Shown piece after piece: positions 1 through 6,365 of a DNA stretch of 9,247 bases. The stretch's first letter is position 1, and every line of letters starts with the position of its first letter. Under the pieces are notes generated by a model that saw only the letters and a list, made by a program, of their open reading frames with translations, did no database searches and had not been told where the DNA came from. Source of the stretch: CAYXBG01 sp964463145 (GTDB taxonomy: Bacteria > Acidobacteriota > UBA6911 > RPQK01 > CBDAPI01); NCBI GenBank assembly GCA_964463145.1, contig CAYXBG010000071.1, forward strand, positions 1-9,247, given 5' to 3'. The translations under genes were made by a program, and so were the position numbers.

Positions 1-2684
1 CCAAGGTCAATCAGATAGTCTGCACATTTGAGAACCTCAAGATTGTGTTCTACTACTATGACGGTGTTACCTGAAGTTACCAACTCCTGTAGGATGTCCA
101 GCAGTTTTCGTACGTCTTCAAAATGCAAGCCTGTTGTGGGTTCGTCAAGTATATATAGAGTCCGTCCGGTGGAGCGTTTGCTTAATTCCCGTGACAACCT
201 TACGCGTTGTGCTTCTCCTCCTGATAGAGTCGTAGCGGACTGACCCAGTCGGATGTATCCTAACCCTACATCGAGAAGTCTGGCTAGGCGATTCCTAATC
301 TGAGGGATACTTTCTAGTAGAGGATAGACTTCCTCAATATTTGTGTTCAGGATATCGGCTATGGTCCTCCCCTTATATTGTACTGAGAGAGTCTCTCTGT
401 TGTAACGTTTACCACGACAAGTTTCACATTCAACGTACACGTCGGGGAGAAAACTCATTTCAATTTTGCGTAATCCACCGCCTTTGCATACTTCACAGCG
501 GCCCCCTTTTATATTGAAACTAAAACGGCCTGGTCGATAACCACGAATTCGTGACTCTGGAAGGAGAGAGAACAATTCGCGGATTGGCGTGAAGACTCCT
601 GTGTAGGTTGCTGGATTGGATCTGGGGGTCCGACCAATTGGTGACTGATCGATCTCGATTACCTTGTCGATGTGTTCAAGTCCTTCTAGGAGGTCATATG
701 AGCCGGGTTGTCGCAGAGATTTATAGAGTCGCTCCGAGATAGCCCGATAAAGGACTTCATCAACAAGAGATGATTTACCCGAGCCTGAAACACCTGAAAC
801 ACAAATAAACTGGCCCAAAGGAAATGAGACGTCTATGTTCGATAAGTTGTTATGACGAACTCCGTGTAGTTTTAAACGATGACCGTTTCCTTTTCTTCGG
901 GTAGAGGGAATTTTGATTGTTTTCTGACGAGTTAGATACTGACCTGTAAGTGATTCTGGGGAGTTCAATATCTGGTTTAAGTTGCCTTGTGCCATAACTG
1001 TACCGCCCATATGTCCTCCACCTGGACCTAGATCGATAATGTAATCTGCGGCTCGAATAGTATCCTCATCGTGTTCGACCAGTACAATCGTATTGCCGAG
1101 GTCACGCAGGTCCTTAAGGGTTTTCAAAAGTTTACTTGTGTCTCGTGGGTGAAGTCCTATAGAGGGCTCGTCAAGAACGTAGAGAACCCCGCGAAGTTGC
1201 GATCCTAGCTGTGTAGCGAGTCTAATTCTTTGAGTTTCTCCACCTGATAGTGAGGCTCCTTCACGATCCAGCTTTAGATAAGAGAGCCCGACGTTGACCA
1301 TAACCTTTAGTCGAGTTTCTATTTCACTTAAAATTGGACTTGCGATTGCCTTTTGCCTTTTGGTGAGAGTGATCTGACTAAGTGCCTGTAGGCACTGGTT
1401 GAGATCCATACGGCAGTAATTTGAAATTGCCAAGTCGTTGATCCTAACACTACGACTTTCGGGTTTTAATCGGCTTCCTTCGCAGCTAGAGCAATCACTT
1501 TTTTTCAAGAAAGCTTTTAATTTTTCACGGCTGCGTCCCATTTTTTTTGACGAGACCTTGTCTAGGAACCAATTATTTAGTCCCTTAAATCCAGTCTGAT
1601 ATTCAACCTCGTCAAACGAGTAGGTTAGATTTTCCCTGAGCCCGTGTAGTAGTTCCTCTCGGAACTTAGAGGGTAGGTTTTTGAAGGACGTAGCAGGAGA
1701 GATTTTCTCTTTTCGTAGTAAAGCGAGGGCTGAGGTGGTGAATAAATCAGGAAAACCTGGGTAATCGAGGTTGAATTTCAGTTTTTTGATTGGTCTATGT
1801 GGGTTAACTACTAGTCGGTCCAGATCGACAACCGTGTTTTCCCCGAGTCCATTACAAGTTGAGCAGGCTCCAAAACGACTGTTGAAGGAAAAACTTCGAG
1901 GCTCCAGTGTCGGAAAGCTGCGATTACAATGGACGCAAGCCATGCGTTCTGAGAAGAGCATCTCTTCTCCGCCAACCTTGGCAATACTCCCTCCCCCCCC
2001 TGTTAGTCGCAGGGCTTGTCGAATCGAGGATTCTAATCTGCTTCTCTGTGTGGGCCGTACTATAAGCCTATCTACGATGAGATCCAATGAATGATTACGA
2101 CGTTTGTCTAGTGAGGGAGGGTCTTCAAGGAGAATCTCTTTTCCATCTACTCGGCAACGGAGATAGCCTTCTCGGTAAAATCTTTCGAAGAGTCTTCTGA
2201 ACTCACCCTTGCGTTCCCGGACCACGGGTGCGTAGACGAGAATCCGGCTGTCGCCAGGTAGTCGGAAGACTTGATCTACAATTTGCTCAATAGACTGTTT
2301 GCTGATGATTCTTTGACATTGAGTGCAATGAGGAACCCCAATGCTCGAAAAAAGAAGTCTGAGGTAGTCGTATACTTCGGTAATAGTCCCAACCGTTGAT
2401 CTAGGACTCCGACTGGTGGTTTTTTGCTCAATGGAGATAGCAGGAGAGAGTCCCTCTATTCTGTCGACATCAGGCTTTTCCATTTGTTCAAGAAACTGGC
2501 GAGCATAGCTAGAAAGCGATTCGATATAGCGCCGTTGCCCCTCGGCGTAGAGGGTTTCGAAGGCAAAGCTTGATTTACCCGAACCGCTTAGGCCTGTCAC
2601 GACACAGAGCTGATTACGAGGAATCTCGAGATCGATGTCTTTCAGATTGTGTTGGCGTGCGCCACGGACAACTATGCTTTGCAT
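1..2684 (-). CDS. uvrA: UvrA, excinuclease ABC subunit A (partial, C-terminus beyond window)
   Basis: UvrA is the ATP-driven damage sensor of nucleotide excision repair; it loads UvrB onto lesions in the cytoplasm. I translated the minus strand from 2684 to position 1: 894 codons without a stop or frameshift. Seen in order: Walker A GLSGSGKSS (K37); UvrB-binding and insertion region; a zinc module with C250, C253, C274 and C277; a second CxxC pair near the end of the insertion; ABC signature SGGE (S480) with Walker B VLDEP; second Walker A GVSGSGKSS (K637); C-terminal zinc module C730, C733, C753, C756; signature SGGEAQ (S821) and Walker B ILDEP (D847). The family is about 940 residues, so roughly 45 are missing at the left edge. 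The ATG at 2684 gives the usual N-terminus (V-RGAR-HNLK) but has no visible Shine-Dalgarno sequence and sits in a hairpin. It lies 149 bp downstream of polA on the same strand, so co-transcription is likely. Confidence 0.98.
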   Translation of the reverse strand, partial: MQSIVVRGARQHNLKDIDLEIPRNQLCVVTGLSGSGKSSFAFETLYAEGQRRYIESLSSYARQFLEQMEKPDVDRIEGLSPAISIEQKTTSRSPRSTVGTITEVYDYLRLLFSSIGVPHCTQCQRIISKQSIEQIVDQVFRLPGDSRILVYAPVVRERKGEFRRLFERFYREGYLRCRVDGKEILLEDPPSLDKRRNHSLDLIVDRLIVRPTQRSRLESSIRQALRLTGGGGSIAKVGGEEMLFSERMACVHCNRSFPTLEPRSFSFNSRFGACSTCNGLGENTVVDLDRLVVNPHRPIKKLKFNLDYPGFPDLFTTSALALLRKEKISPATSFKNLPSKFREELLHGLRENLTYSFDEVEYQTGFKGLNNWFLDKVSSKKMGRSREKLKAFLKKSDCSSCEGSRLKPESRSVRINDLAISNYCRMDLNQCLQALSQITLTKRQKAIASPILSEIETRLKVMVNVGLSYLKLDREGASLSGGETQRIRLATQLGSQLRGVLYVLDEPSIGLHPRDTSKLLKTLKDLRDLGNTIVLVEHDEDTIRAADYIIDLGPGGGHMGGTVMAQGNLNQILNSPESLTGQYLTRQKTIKIPSTRRKGNGHRLKLHGVRHNNLSNIDVSFPLGQFICVSGVSGSGKSSLVDEVLYRAISERLYKSLRQPGSYDLLEGLEHIDKVIEIDQSPIGRTPRSNPATYTGVFTPIRELFSLLPESRIRGYRPGRFSFNIKGGRCEVCKGGGLRKIEMSFLPDVYVECETCRGKRYNRETLSVQYKGRTIADILNTNIEEVYPLLESIPQIRNRLARLLDVGLGYIRLGQSATTLSGGEAQRVRLSRELSKRSTGRTLYILDEPTTGLHFEDVRKLLDILQELVTSGNTVIVVEHNLEVLKCADYLIDL

Positions 2685-2694
2685 AAGGCAAAGC
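2676..2694 (-). promoter_or_regulatory. Hairpin covering the uvrA start codon
   Basis: GCTTTGC at 2676-2682 and GCAAAGC at 2688-2694 form a perfect 7-bp inverted repeat with a 5-nt loop. Read on the minus strand, the uvrA ATG has AT in the loop and G in the stem. No purine-rich Shine-Dalgarno sequence lies upstream. The repeat is seen directly; a role in limiting initiation is inference. Confidence 0.4.
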
Positions 2695-2698
2695 TACT

Positions 2699-2728
2699 AT
2701 TCTGACTGTTGAGGGTATTTGTGCGCAA
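2699..2728 (-). promoter_or_regulatory. Candidate uvrA promoter
   Basis: On the minus strand TTGCGC (plus 2723-2728, 4 of 6 to the -35 consensus) is followed after 18 bp by CAGAAT (plus 2699-2704, 4 of 6 to the -10 consensus). Transcription would start near 2692, about 8 nt before the uvrA ATG. Both boxes are weak and uvrA may depend on read-through from polA, for which I see no terminator. Confidence 0.25.
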
Positions 2729-2731
2729 CTG

Positions 2732-2748
2732 GTAACAGCAGGCGTTAC
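2732..2748. repeat. Inverted repeat GTAAC-N7-GTTAC upstream of uvrA
   Basis: A perfect 5-bp inverted repeat with a 7-bp spacer lies 3 bp upstream of the candidate uvrA -35 box. The size and position fit an operator for a dimeric regulator, but five-base arms can arise by chance. It does not match the LexA boxes I know (CTGT-N8-ACAG or GAAC-N4-GTTC). Confidence 0.25.
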
Positions 2749-2833
2749 TGATTTCGGATATTGGTATAGGCAGAAAATTTTACTGGATCTGAATTCATTC
2801 TGGTAATGAGGCTCTAAGTTCGGGAAATCTCGA

Positions 2834-5443
2834 TCATTTTGCATCGTACCAAGAGGACCCAGTCCCTATATCTACTTTGAGTGGAACTGAGAGCTCAAAT
2901 ACTGACTCCATGGCTTGCTTGACTAATTTTTCCAATTCCTCCAACTCATTTTCGGCGGCCTCGAAAATCAGCTCGTCATGCACTTGTAGAATCAGGGTGC
3001 TTAAAGCTGCTGTTTGTTGCAGTTGTTTTCGGATTTCGATCATGGCTAATTTTATCAAATCGGCTGCGGTTCCTTGGATTGGTGCATTGATAGCTGTTCT
3101 TTCACCGAAGCTTCGAAGATTCCAGTTAGAACTGTTGATTTCTGGTATTGGCCGAATTCGACCGAATAGAGTAGAGACATGTCCTTCTTCACTTGCTTGT
3201 TGGATAGTCCGTTCAATCCAGGCTTGGACACCCTGGTATTGCGCGAAGTACCCATCGATGAAAGATTGGGCATCTTTTTTATTGATTTTCAAAGTTTTGG
3301 ATAGGCCAAAAGCACTTTGGCCATACATAACTCCGAAATTGATAGCTTTTGCGCGTCTTCTATAAGTATTTTGATCTGAAACAGCTTCTTCACCAAAAAC
3401 CTCTAAAGCTGTTCTGAAGTGGATGTCTTCATCGCGAGCAAAGGAGTCCAATAGCACTGGATCAGAGGATAGATGCGCCATCACTCTAAGTTCAATTTGT
3501 GAATAGTCTGCCGCCAGTATTTTGTATCCAGGAGGAGCTATAAATGCTTTGCGGATCTCCCGGCCTAATTCGGTACGGATAGGAATATTCTGCAGGTTGG
3601 GATTGCTCGATGAGAGACGTCCAGTAGCGGTTACCATCTGATTGTAGGATGTGTGTACTCTCTTGCTGTTCTTCTGGGTTAATCTGGGCAGGGCGTCCAA
3701 ATAAGTATTTTTCAGCTTGCTAAGTTCGCGGAATTGGAGGATGGCTGGTGCTATAGGATGATCTTTAGCTAACTCTTCAAGAACAGCTGCGCCGGTTGCA
3801 TAGTGACCAGCTTTTCGGGTCTTTTTAGGTGTGGGCAGCGACATGGTCTCGAAGAGGATCTTTGCTAACTGTTTTGGTGAGTTTATGTTGAACTCTTGCC
3901 CAGCCATGCTGAAGATAGATGCTTTGAGTTTTTCAATCTGCAAACCAGTCTTTTCAGACATTGCCAGTAGAAGCTCTTCATCAATTAGGAATCCTTTGTT
4001 TTCCATTTCTGACAATACTTCGATTAACGGGAGTTCAATGGTGTTCAATAATTGTTTGAGGCCTAACTTTTCGAGTTTCTCCGTAAGTATAGTAGTGAGT
4101 TGAAGAGTGAGATCTGCCCGTTCCGCCAGTTCTCTGTGTTGGAGTTCGGAAAAGAGGCATTGCTGTTCTTCACTGTCTGAAAAACGATATTGAAGATGTT
4201 CCAGGCACATTTTTTCAAGAGAGAAGTCTCTACTATTTGGCGACACCAGATAGGCCATCAGCATGCTATCTAATAATTGGGGACAGTTGTCCAACTGGTG
4301 ATTTCGTAACCAATTCAGGAAAGGTTTGAGGTTGTGGACTGACCAGCAGGATGCAAGGGAAAGCACTTCGATTAGGGCGTGTCGGTGAGTTTCAAGAAAG
4401 TCATTCTCAACGGAGTAGCCATTGTGTTTCTCCAGAGAAAACCCCAGTCCAGTAATTTGAGGTTTTCCTGTTTCGGGGTGTTTCTCTATTTGAGGATATA
4501 GTGAAATAGAAGATTTTTTAATTGTTGTTTTAAGGTCTTCTAGTTGGGATTTTTGAGTGATAGTTTCATAGATTGCTTCCTGTGATCGTTTCGCTGGAAT
4601 GAACTCTTCTAGAAGGCTTAGAAATCTGAGTTCTGTGAAAAGATTGAGAGCTGCTTCCTTATCTGGTTCCTTTTGCAGTAACTCATCGAGGTCCAATTCA
4701 ATGGCTAGATCTTGGTAAATGGTCACTAAATCTCGACTGAGTAGAATCTGTTTTTCATTCTCCTTAAGGCTAGACTGGTAGGTCTTGTGAGTTACTTTGT
4801 CACGATTATCGAGAAGGTTCGCCAGAGAACCAAACTGCTGGATCAGTTTTTGAGCACCTTTCATGCCAATGCCGGGCGCTCCCGGCACGTTGTCGGAACT
4901 GTCTCCGACCAGACTCAAGACATCGATTACCAGATTAGGAGGAACCCCGAATTTTTTCCCCACATCTTCCGATCCTAGGACGTTTAATGTTTTCGGATCG
5001 AGGATTGTGACATTGGAATTAACCAGTTGGTACATATCCTTGTCGATCGAAACGATCACCACTTGTAAGCCTGCAGCTACTGCTTTTTTTGCAATAGTAC
5101 CGATAACATCGTCCGCCTCATATCCTTCCAATGACAGAATGGGCACTCTTAGGACGCGGCAAACTTCCAGAACACGTGGTATCTGAGATAATAGTTCTGG
5201 TGGGGTAGGACGTCGTGTTGCTTTGTACTCCTTGAACTGTTTATGGCGAACTGTTGGTCCGGGGAGGTCTATGGCTACTCCTAGATATTCAGGCCGATCA
5301 CTGTTAATCAGCTTTCGCAGCATATTTGTAAAGCCGTATACAGCGTTGGTAGGATTGCCGGACTGGTCGGTCAATCCCTGGATAGCGTAATATGCACGGT
5401 AAATGTGCGACATTCCATCTATCAGGTAAAGTCGTCCAGACAC
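2834..5443 (-). CDS. polA: DNA polymerase I with degenerate 3'-5' exonuclease domain
   Basis: Family A DNA polymerase, 869 aa, which removes RNA primers and fills repair gaps. The N-terminal 5'-3' exonuclease (about 1-285) keeps its acidic metal ligands: D9 (LIDG), E110-D112 region (EADD), D134/D136 (SIDKD) and the GDSSDNVPG loop at 180-188. The middle domain (about 290-450) has the fold of the proofreading exonuclease but not its active site (see findings). The polymerase domain is intact: TATGRL-NLQNIPIR at 605-623, motif A DYSQIE (D646), motif B RRRAKAINFGVMYG with K699, F703 and Y707, and motif C QVHDE (H822, D823). Phe at 703 predicts discrimination against dideoxynucleotides, as in E. 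coli. The start is GTG at 5443; the next Met (residue 11) lies beyond the catalytic D9, so it cannot be the start. AGGGGA abuts the GTG with no spacing. uvrA follows on the same strand. Confidence 0.98.
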   Translation of the reverse strand: MSGRLYLIDGMSHIYRAYYAIQGLTDQSGNPTNAVYGFTNMLRKLINSDRPEYLGVAIDLPGPTVRHKQFKEYKATRRPTPPELLSQIPRVLEVCRVLRVPILSLEGYEADDVIGTIAKKAVAAGLQVVIVSIDKDMYQLVNSNVTILDPKTLNVLGSEDVGKKFGVPPNLVIDVLSLVGDSSDNVPGAPGIGMKGAQKLIQQFGSLANLLDNRDKVTHKTYQSSLKENEKQILLSRDLVTIYQDLAIELDLDELLQKEPDKEAALNLFTELRFLSLLEEFIPAKRSQEAIYETITQKSQLEDLKTTIKKSSISLYPQIEKHPETGKPQITGLGFSLEKHNGYSVENDFLETHRHALIEVLSLASCWSVHNLKPFLNWLRNHQLDNCPQLLDSMLMAYLVSPNSRDFSLEKMCLEHLQYRFSDSEEQQCLFSELQHRELAERADLTLQLTTILTEKLEKLGLKQLLNTIELPLIEVLSEMENKGFLIDEELLLAMSEKTGLQIEKLKASIFSMAGQEFNINSPKQLAKILFETMSLPTPKKTRKAGHYATGAAVLEELAKDHPIAPAILQFRELSKLKNTYLDALPRLTQKNSKRVHTSYNQMVTATGRLSSSNPNLQNIPIRTELGREIRKAFIAPPGYKILAADYSQIELRVMAHLSSDPVLLDSFARDEDIHFRTALEVFGEEAVSDQNTYRRRAKAINFGVMYGQSAFGLSKTLKINKKDAQSFIDGYFAQYQGVQAWIERTIQQASEEGHVSTLFGRIRPIPEINSSNWNLRSFGERTAINAPIQGTAADLIKLAMIEIRKQLQQTAALSTLILQVHDELIFEAAENELEELEKLVKQAMESVFELSVPLKVDIGTGSSWYDAK

Positions 5444-5448
5444 TCCCC

Positions 5449-5454
5449 TATAAT
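5449..5454 (+). promoter_or_regulatory. Consensus TATAAT -10 element, rightward
   Basis: A perfect TATAAT lies on the plus strand and overlaps the minus-strand TATTAT, because TATAATA is nearly symmetric. The predicted start is about 5461, one base before an ATG. No recognisable -35 is found 16-18 bp upstream. Overlapping, nearly symmetric -10 elements driving divergent transcription are known in bacteria; use here is inferred. Confidence 0.35.
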
Positions 5455-5458
5455 AACA
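5450..5458 (-). promoter_or_regulatory. Extended -10 promoter candidate for polA (leaderless)
   Basis: On the minus strand the sequence reads TGTTATTAT, an extended -10 (TG-N-TATTAT, 5 of 6 to TATAAT). Its last base is 5450, so transcription would begin around 5443, the G of the polA GTG. There is no convincing -35, as is usual for extended -10 promoters. A second, longer-leader promoter is also possible at 5515-5543. Confidence 0.4.
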
Positions 5459-5461
5459 GAC

Positions 5462-5527
5462 ATGGGTAGTCTTAGCGGCTTTGCATGGTTGATCGGCTTT
5501 GCCCCTCAGAGGGAATTATCTAAGTGA
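5462..5527 (+). CDS. Possible 21-aa leaderless small protein or leader peptide
   Basis: An ATG at 5462 opens 21 codons ending in TGA at 5525-5527. The product begins MGSLSGFAWLIGF and ends in a charged tail (QRELSK). It is hydrophobic in the middle, with Gly-Phe-Ala twice, encoded by a 9-bp direct repeat. The evidence is positional: a TATAAT places the predicted transcript start at the ATG, and a strong terminator begins 5 nt after the stop. There is no Shine-Dalgarno, so translation would have to be leaderless. It could instead be a non-coding RNA with a chance ORF, or the leader peptide of an attenuator for the downstream plsC operon. No family is recognised. Confidence 0.3.
   Translation: MGSLSGFAWLIGFAPQRELSK
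5476..5502. repeat. 9-bp direct repeat CGGCTTTGC
   Basis: CGGCTTTGC occurs at 5476-5484 and 5494-5502, starts 18 bp apart. On the minus strand it lies in the possible polA leader; on the plus strand it encodes the two GFA triplets of the putative small ORF. The 18-bp period is a multiple of three, so both copies read in the same frame. Confidence 0.5.
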
Positions 5528-5543
5528 CTGTTCCAGGTTCCAA
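5515..5543 (-). promoter_or_regulatory. Alternative upstream polA promoter
   Basis: On the minus strand TTGGAA (plus 5538-5543) and GATAAT (plus 5515-5520) are separated by exactly 17 bp. The start would be near 5508, giving a leader of about 65 nt. The -35 box lies inside the left arm of the terminator stem of the opposite strand, so the two signals share DNA. Confidence 0.35.
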
Positions 5544-5571
5544 AAATACTGTTTTGGAACCTGGTTTTTTT
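5533..5571 (+). terminator. Strong rho-independent terminator, rightward
   Basis: CCAGGTTCCAAAA (5533-5545) pairs perfectly over 13 bp with TTTTGGAACCTGG (5552-5564). The loop is 6 nt and seven T follow (5565-5571). The minus strand has no T-tract after the stem, so it works rightwards only. It lies 68 bp before plsC and downstream of no recognised plus-strand gene except the proposed small unit. Confidence 0.9.
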
Positions 5572-5603
5572 CAAAAATTTGGAACCGCTAGTGATTTGGG
5601 TTC

Positions 5604-5633
5604 TTGACCATCTCCGGGATGTTTGCCTAGCAT
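5604..5633 (+). promoter_or_regulatory. Promoter of the plsC-M24 operon, likely leaderless
   Basis: TTGACC (5604-5609, 5 of 6 to consensus) is followed after 18 bp by TAGCAT (5628-5633, 4 of 6). The predicted start falls at about 5640, the A of the plsC ATG. It lies just downstream of the terminator, so the operon has its own promoter isolated from upstream transcription. Confidence 0.5.
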
Positions 5634-5639
5634 AGGTAA

Positions 5640-6365
5640 ATGTGGATATTCCCCTATATTAACTTGATTTGGAGAATTCCTCTGATTCTGCTCGTGACGA
5701 TTGTCCTGGCCTCTATAAGTGTACTGTGTTCGTTAGTAGATCGATCAGGTCGTCTGCAGCATTGGTGTGCGCGTCTCTGGGCTGCCATCACTCTGCGGGT
5801 TTCACGCGTCAGTGTGAAAGTTGATGGTCTTTCTAAGCTGGATTGCCAACGCGGATACATCATCATGCCCAACCACTTGAGTATGTTTGATCACTGGGTT
5901 CTTCTCTCTGTGCTTCCATTCCAGTTCAGATTCGCTGCCAAGGTTTCACTTTTCGACATTCCGTTTTTAGGGTGGCATCTGCGGCGTGCTGGTAATGTGC
6001 CAGTGGATAGATCTCAGCCACGTAAAACGTTGAAGGTCTTCCGGAATGTCGGGAAGAAAATCCAGGAAAAATGTTCATTGGTAATATACCCCGAGGGCGA
6101 GAGAACCTTTGGTGATAAGGTTAAACCATTCAAACGGGGAGCCTTTTTGCTTGCTCGTCACGCGCGAGCCCCGATAATACCTGTAACATTGATCGGGTCG
6201 CACCGACGGCTAGCTCGTGGGTCAATCGTAATTCGTCCTGGTACGGTTGAAATAGTGATTCATGATGTACTGGAATTCAGGGAATACAATGATCTTAAGC
6301 TCGAGGAGGTCGCGGCTAGAGTACATAAGGTGGTAGTCTCCAGGTATAGACAGGTGCCTCAGTGA
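5640..6365 (+). CDS. PlsC-type 1-acyl-sn-glycerol-3-phosphate acyltransferase family protein
   Basis: 241 aa, the usual size for PlsC. The family transfers an acyl group from acyl-ACP or acyl-CoA to lysophosphatidic acid to make phosphatidic acid at the inner face of the membrane. Seen: an N-terminal membrane segment (about 5-30); acyltransferase block I NHLSMFD with catalytic H79 and D84; block II ending GNVPVDR (118-124); block III YPEGERTF (150-157), where EGER replaces the commoner EGTRS; block IV APIIPVTLIGS (177-187). The catalytic H-x4-D is intact. The ATG at 5640 is directly preceded by an in-frame TAA, so the start is firm; only a weak AGG lies upstream. It is the first gene of an operon and its stop overlaps the next start (GTGA). 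Lysophospholipid, hopanoid or ornithine-lipid acyltransferases share these blocks, so the exact acceptor is uncertain. Confidence 0.9.
   Translation: MWIFPYINLIWRIPLILLVTIVLASISVLCSLVDRSGRLQHWCARLWAAITLRVSRVSVKVDGLSKLDCQRGYIIMPNHLSMFDHWVLLSVLPFQFRFAAKVSLFDIPFLGWHLRRAGNVPVDRSQPRKTLKVFRNVGKKIQEKCSLVIYPEGERTFGDKVKPFKRGAFLLARHARAPIIPVTLIGSHRRLARGSIVIRPGTVEIVIHDVLEFREYNDLKLEEVAARVHKVVVSRYRQVPQ
6352..6356 (+). promoter_or_regulatory. Shine-Dalgarno for the M24 gene
   Basis: AGGTG lies 5 nt before the GTG start at 6362, inside the 3' end of the acyltransferase gene. It supports the GTG as the start, together with the 4-bp stop-start overlap that suggests translational coupling. Confidence 0.55.

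Larger units (their letters stand above)
5461..5571 (+). ncRNA. Candidate ~110-nt terminated transcript between polA and plsC
   Basis: If transcription starts at the TATAAT at 5449-5454 it would give an RNA of about 110 nt ending at the terminator. Within it, AGT-CTTAG (5468-5475) can pair with CTAAG-TG-ACT (5520-5529), closing a domain that contains a small CCCT-CAG-AGGG hairpin (5503-5513). I recognise no known riboswitch or sRNA consensus. The strongest evidence is that a rightward terminator sits here with no annotated gene to terminate. Confidence 0.35.

Noticed and set aside
1771..2094. 107-codon plus-strand ORF inside uvrA
   Set aside because: It is antisense to the conserved first zinc module of UvrA; a shadow frame.
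2685..2833. SOS (LexA) box upstream of uvrA
   Set aside because: I looked for CTGT-N8-ACAG and GAAC-N4-GTTC on both strands and found no acceptable match.
2614..2844. 76-codon minus-strand ORF bridging the end of polA and the start of uvrA
   Set aside because: It overlaps both genes in another frame, has no ribosome site and no recognisable composition or motif; the overlap of uvrA is out of frame with the true protein.
2877..3365. 162-codon plus-strand ORF inside polA
   Set aside because: It is antisense to conserved polymerase motifs and Ser/Cys-rich, typical of a shadow frame.
5461..5571. Known riboswitch or housekeeping RNA (SRP RNA, 6S, tRNA) in the polA/plsC spacer
   Set aside because: No conserved core of these classes is recognisable by eye; only the terminator and short pairings are evident.
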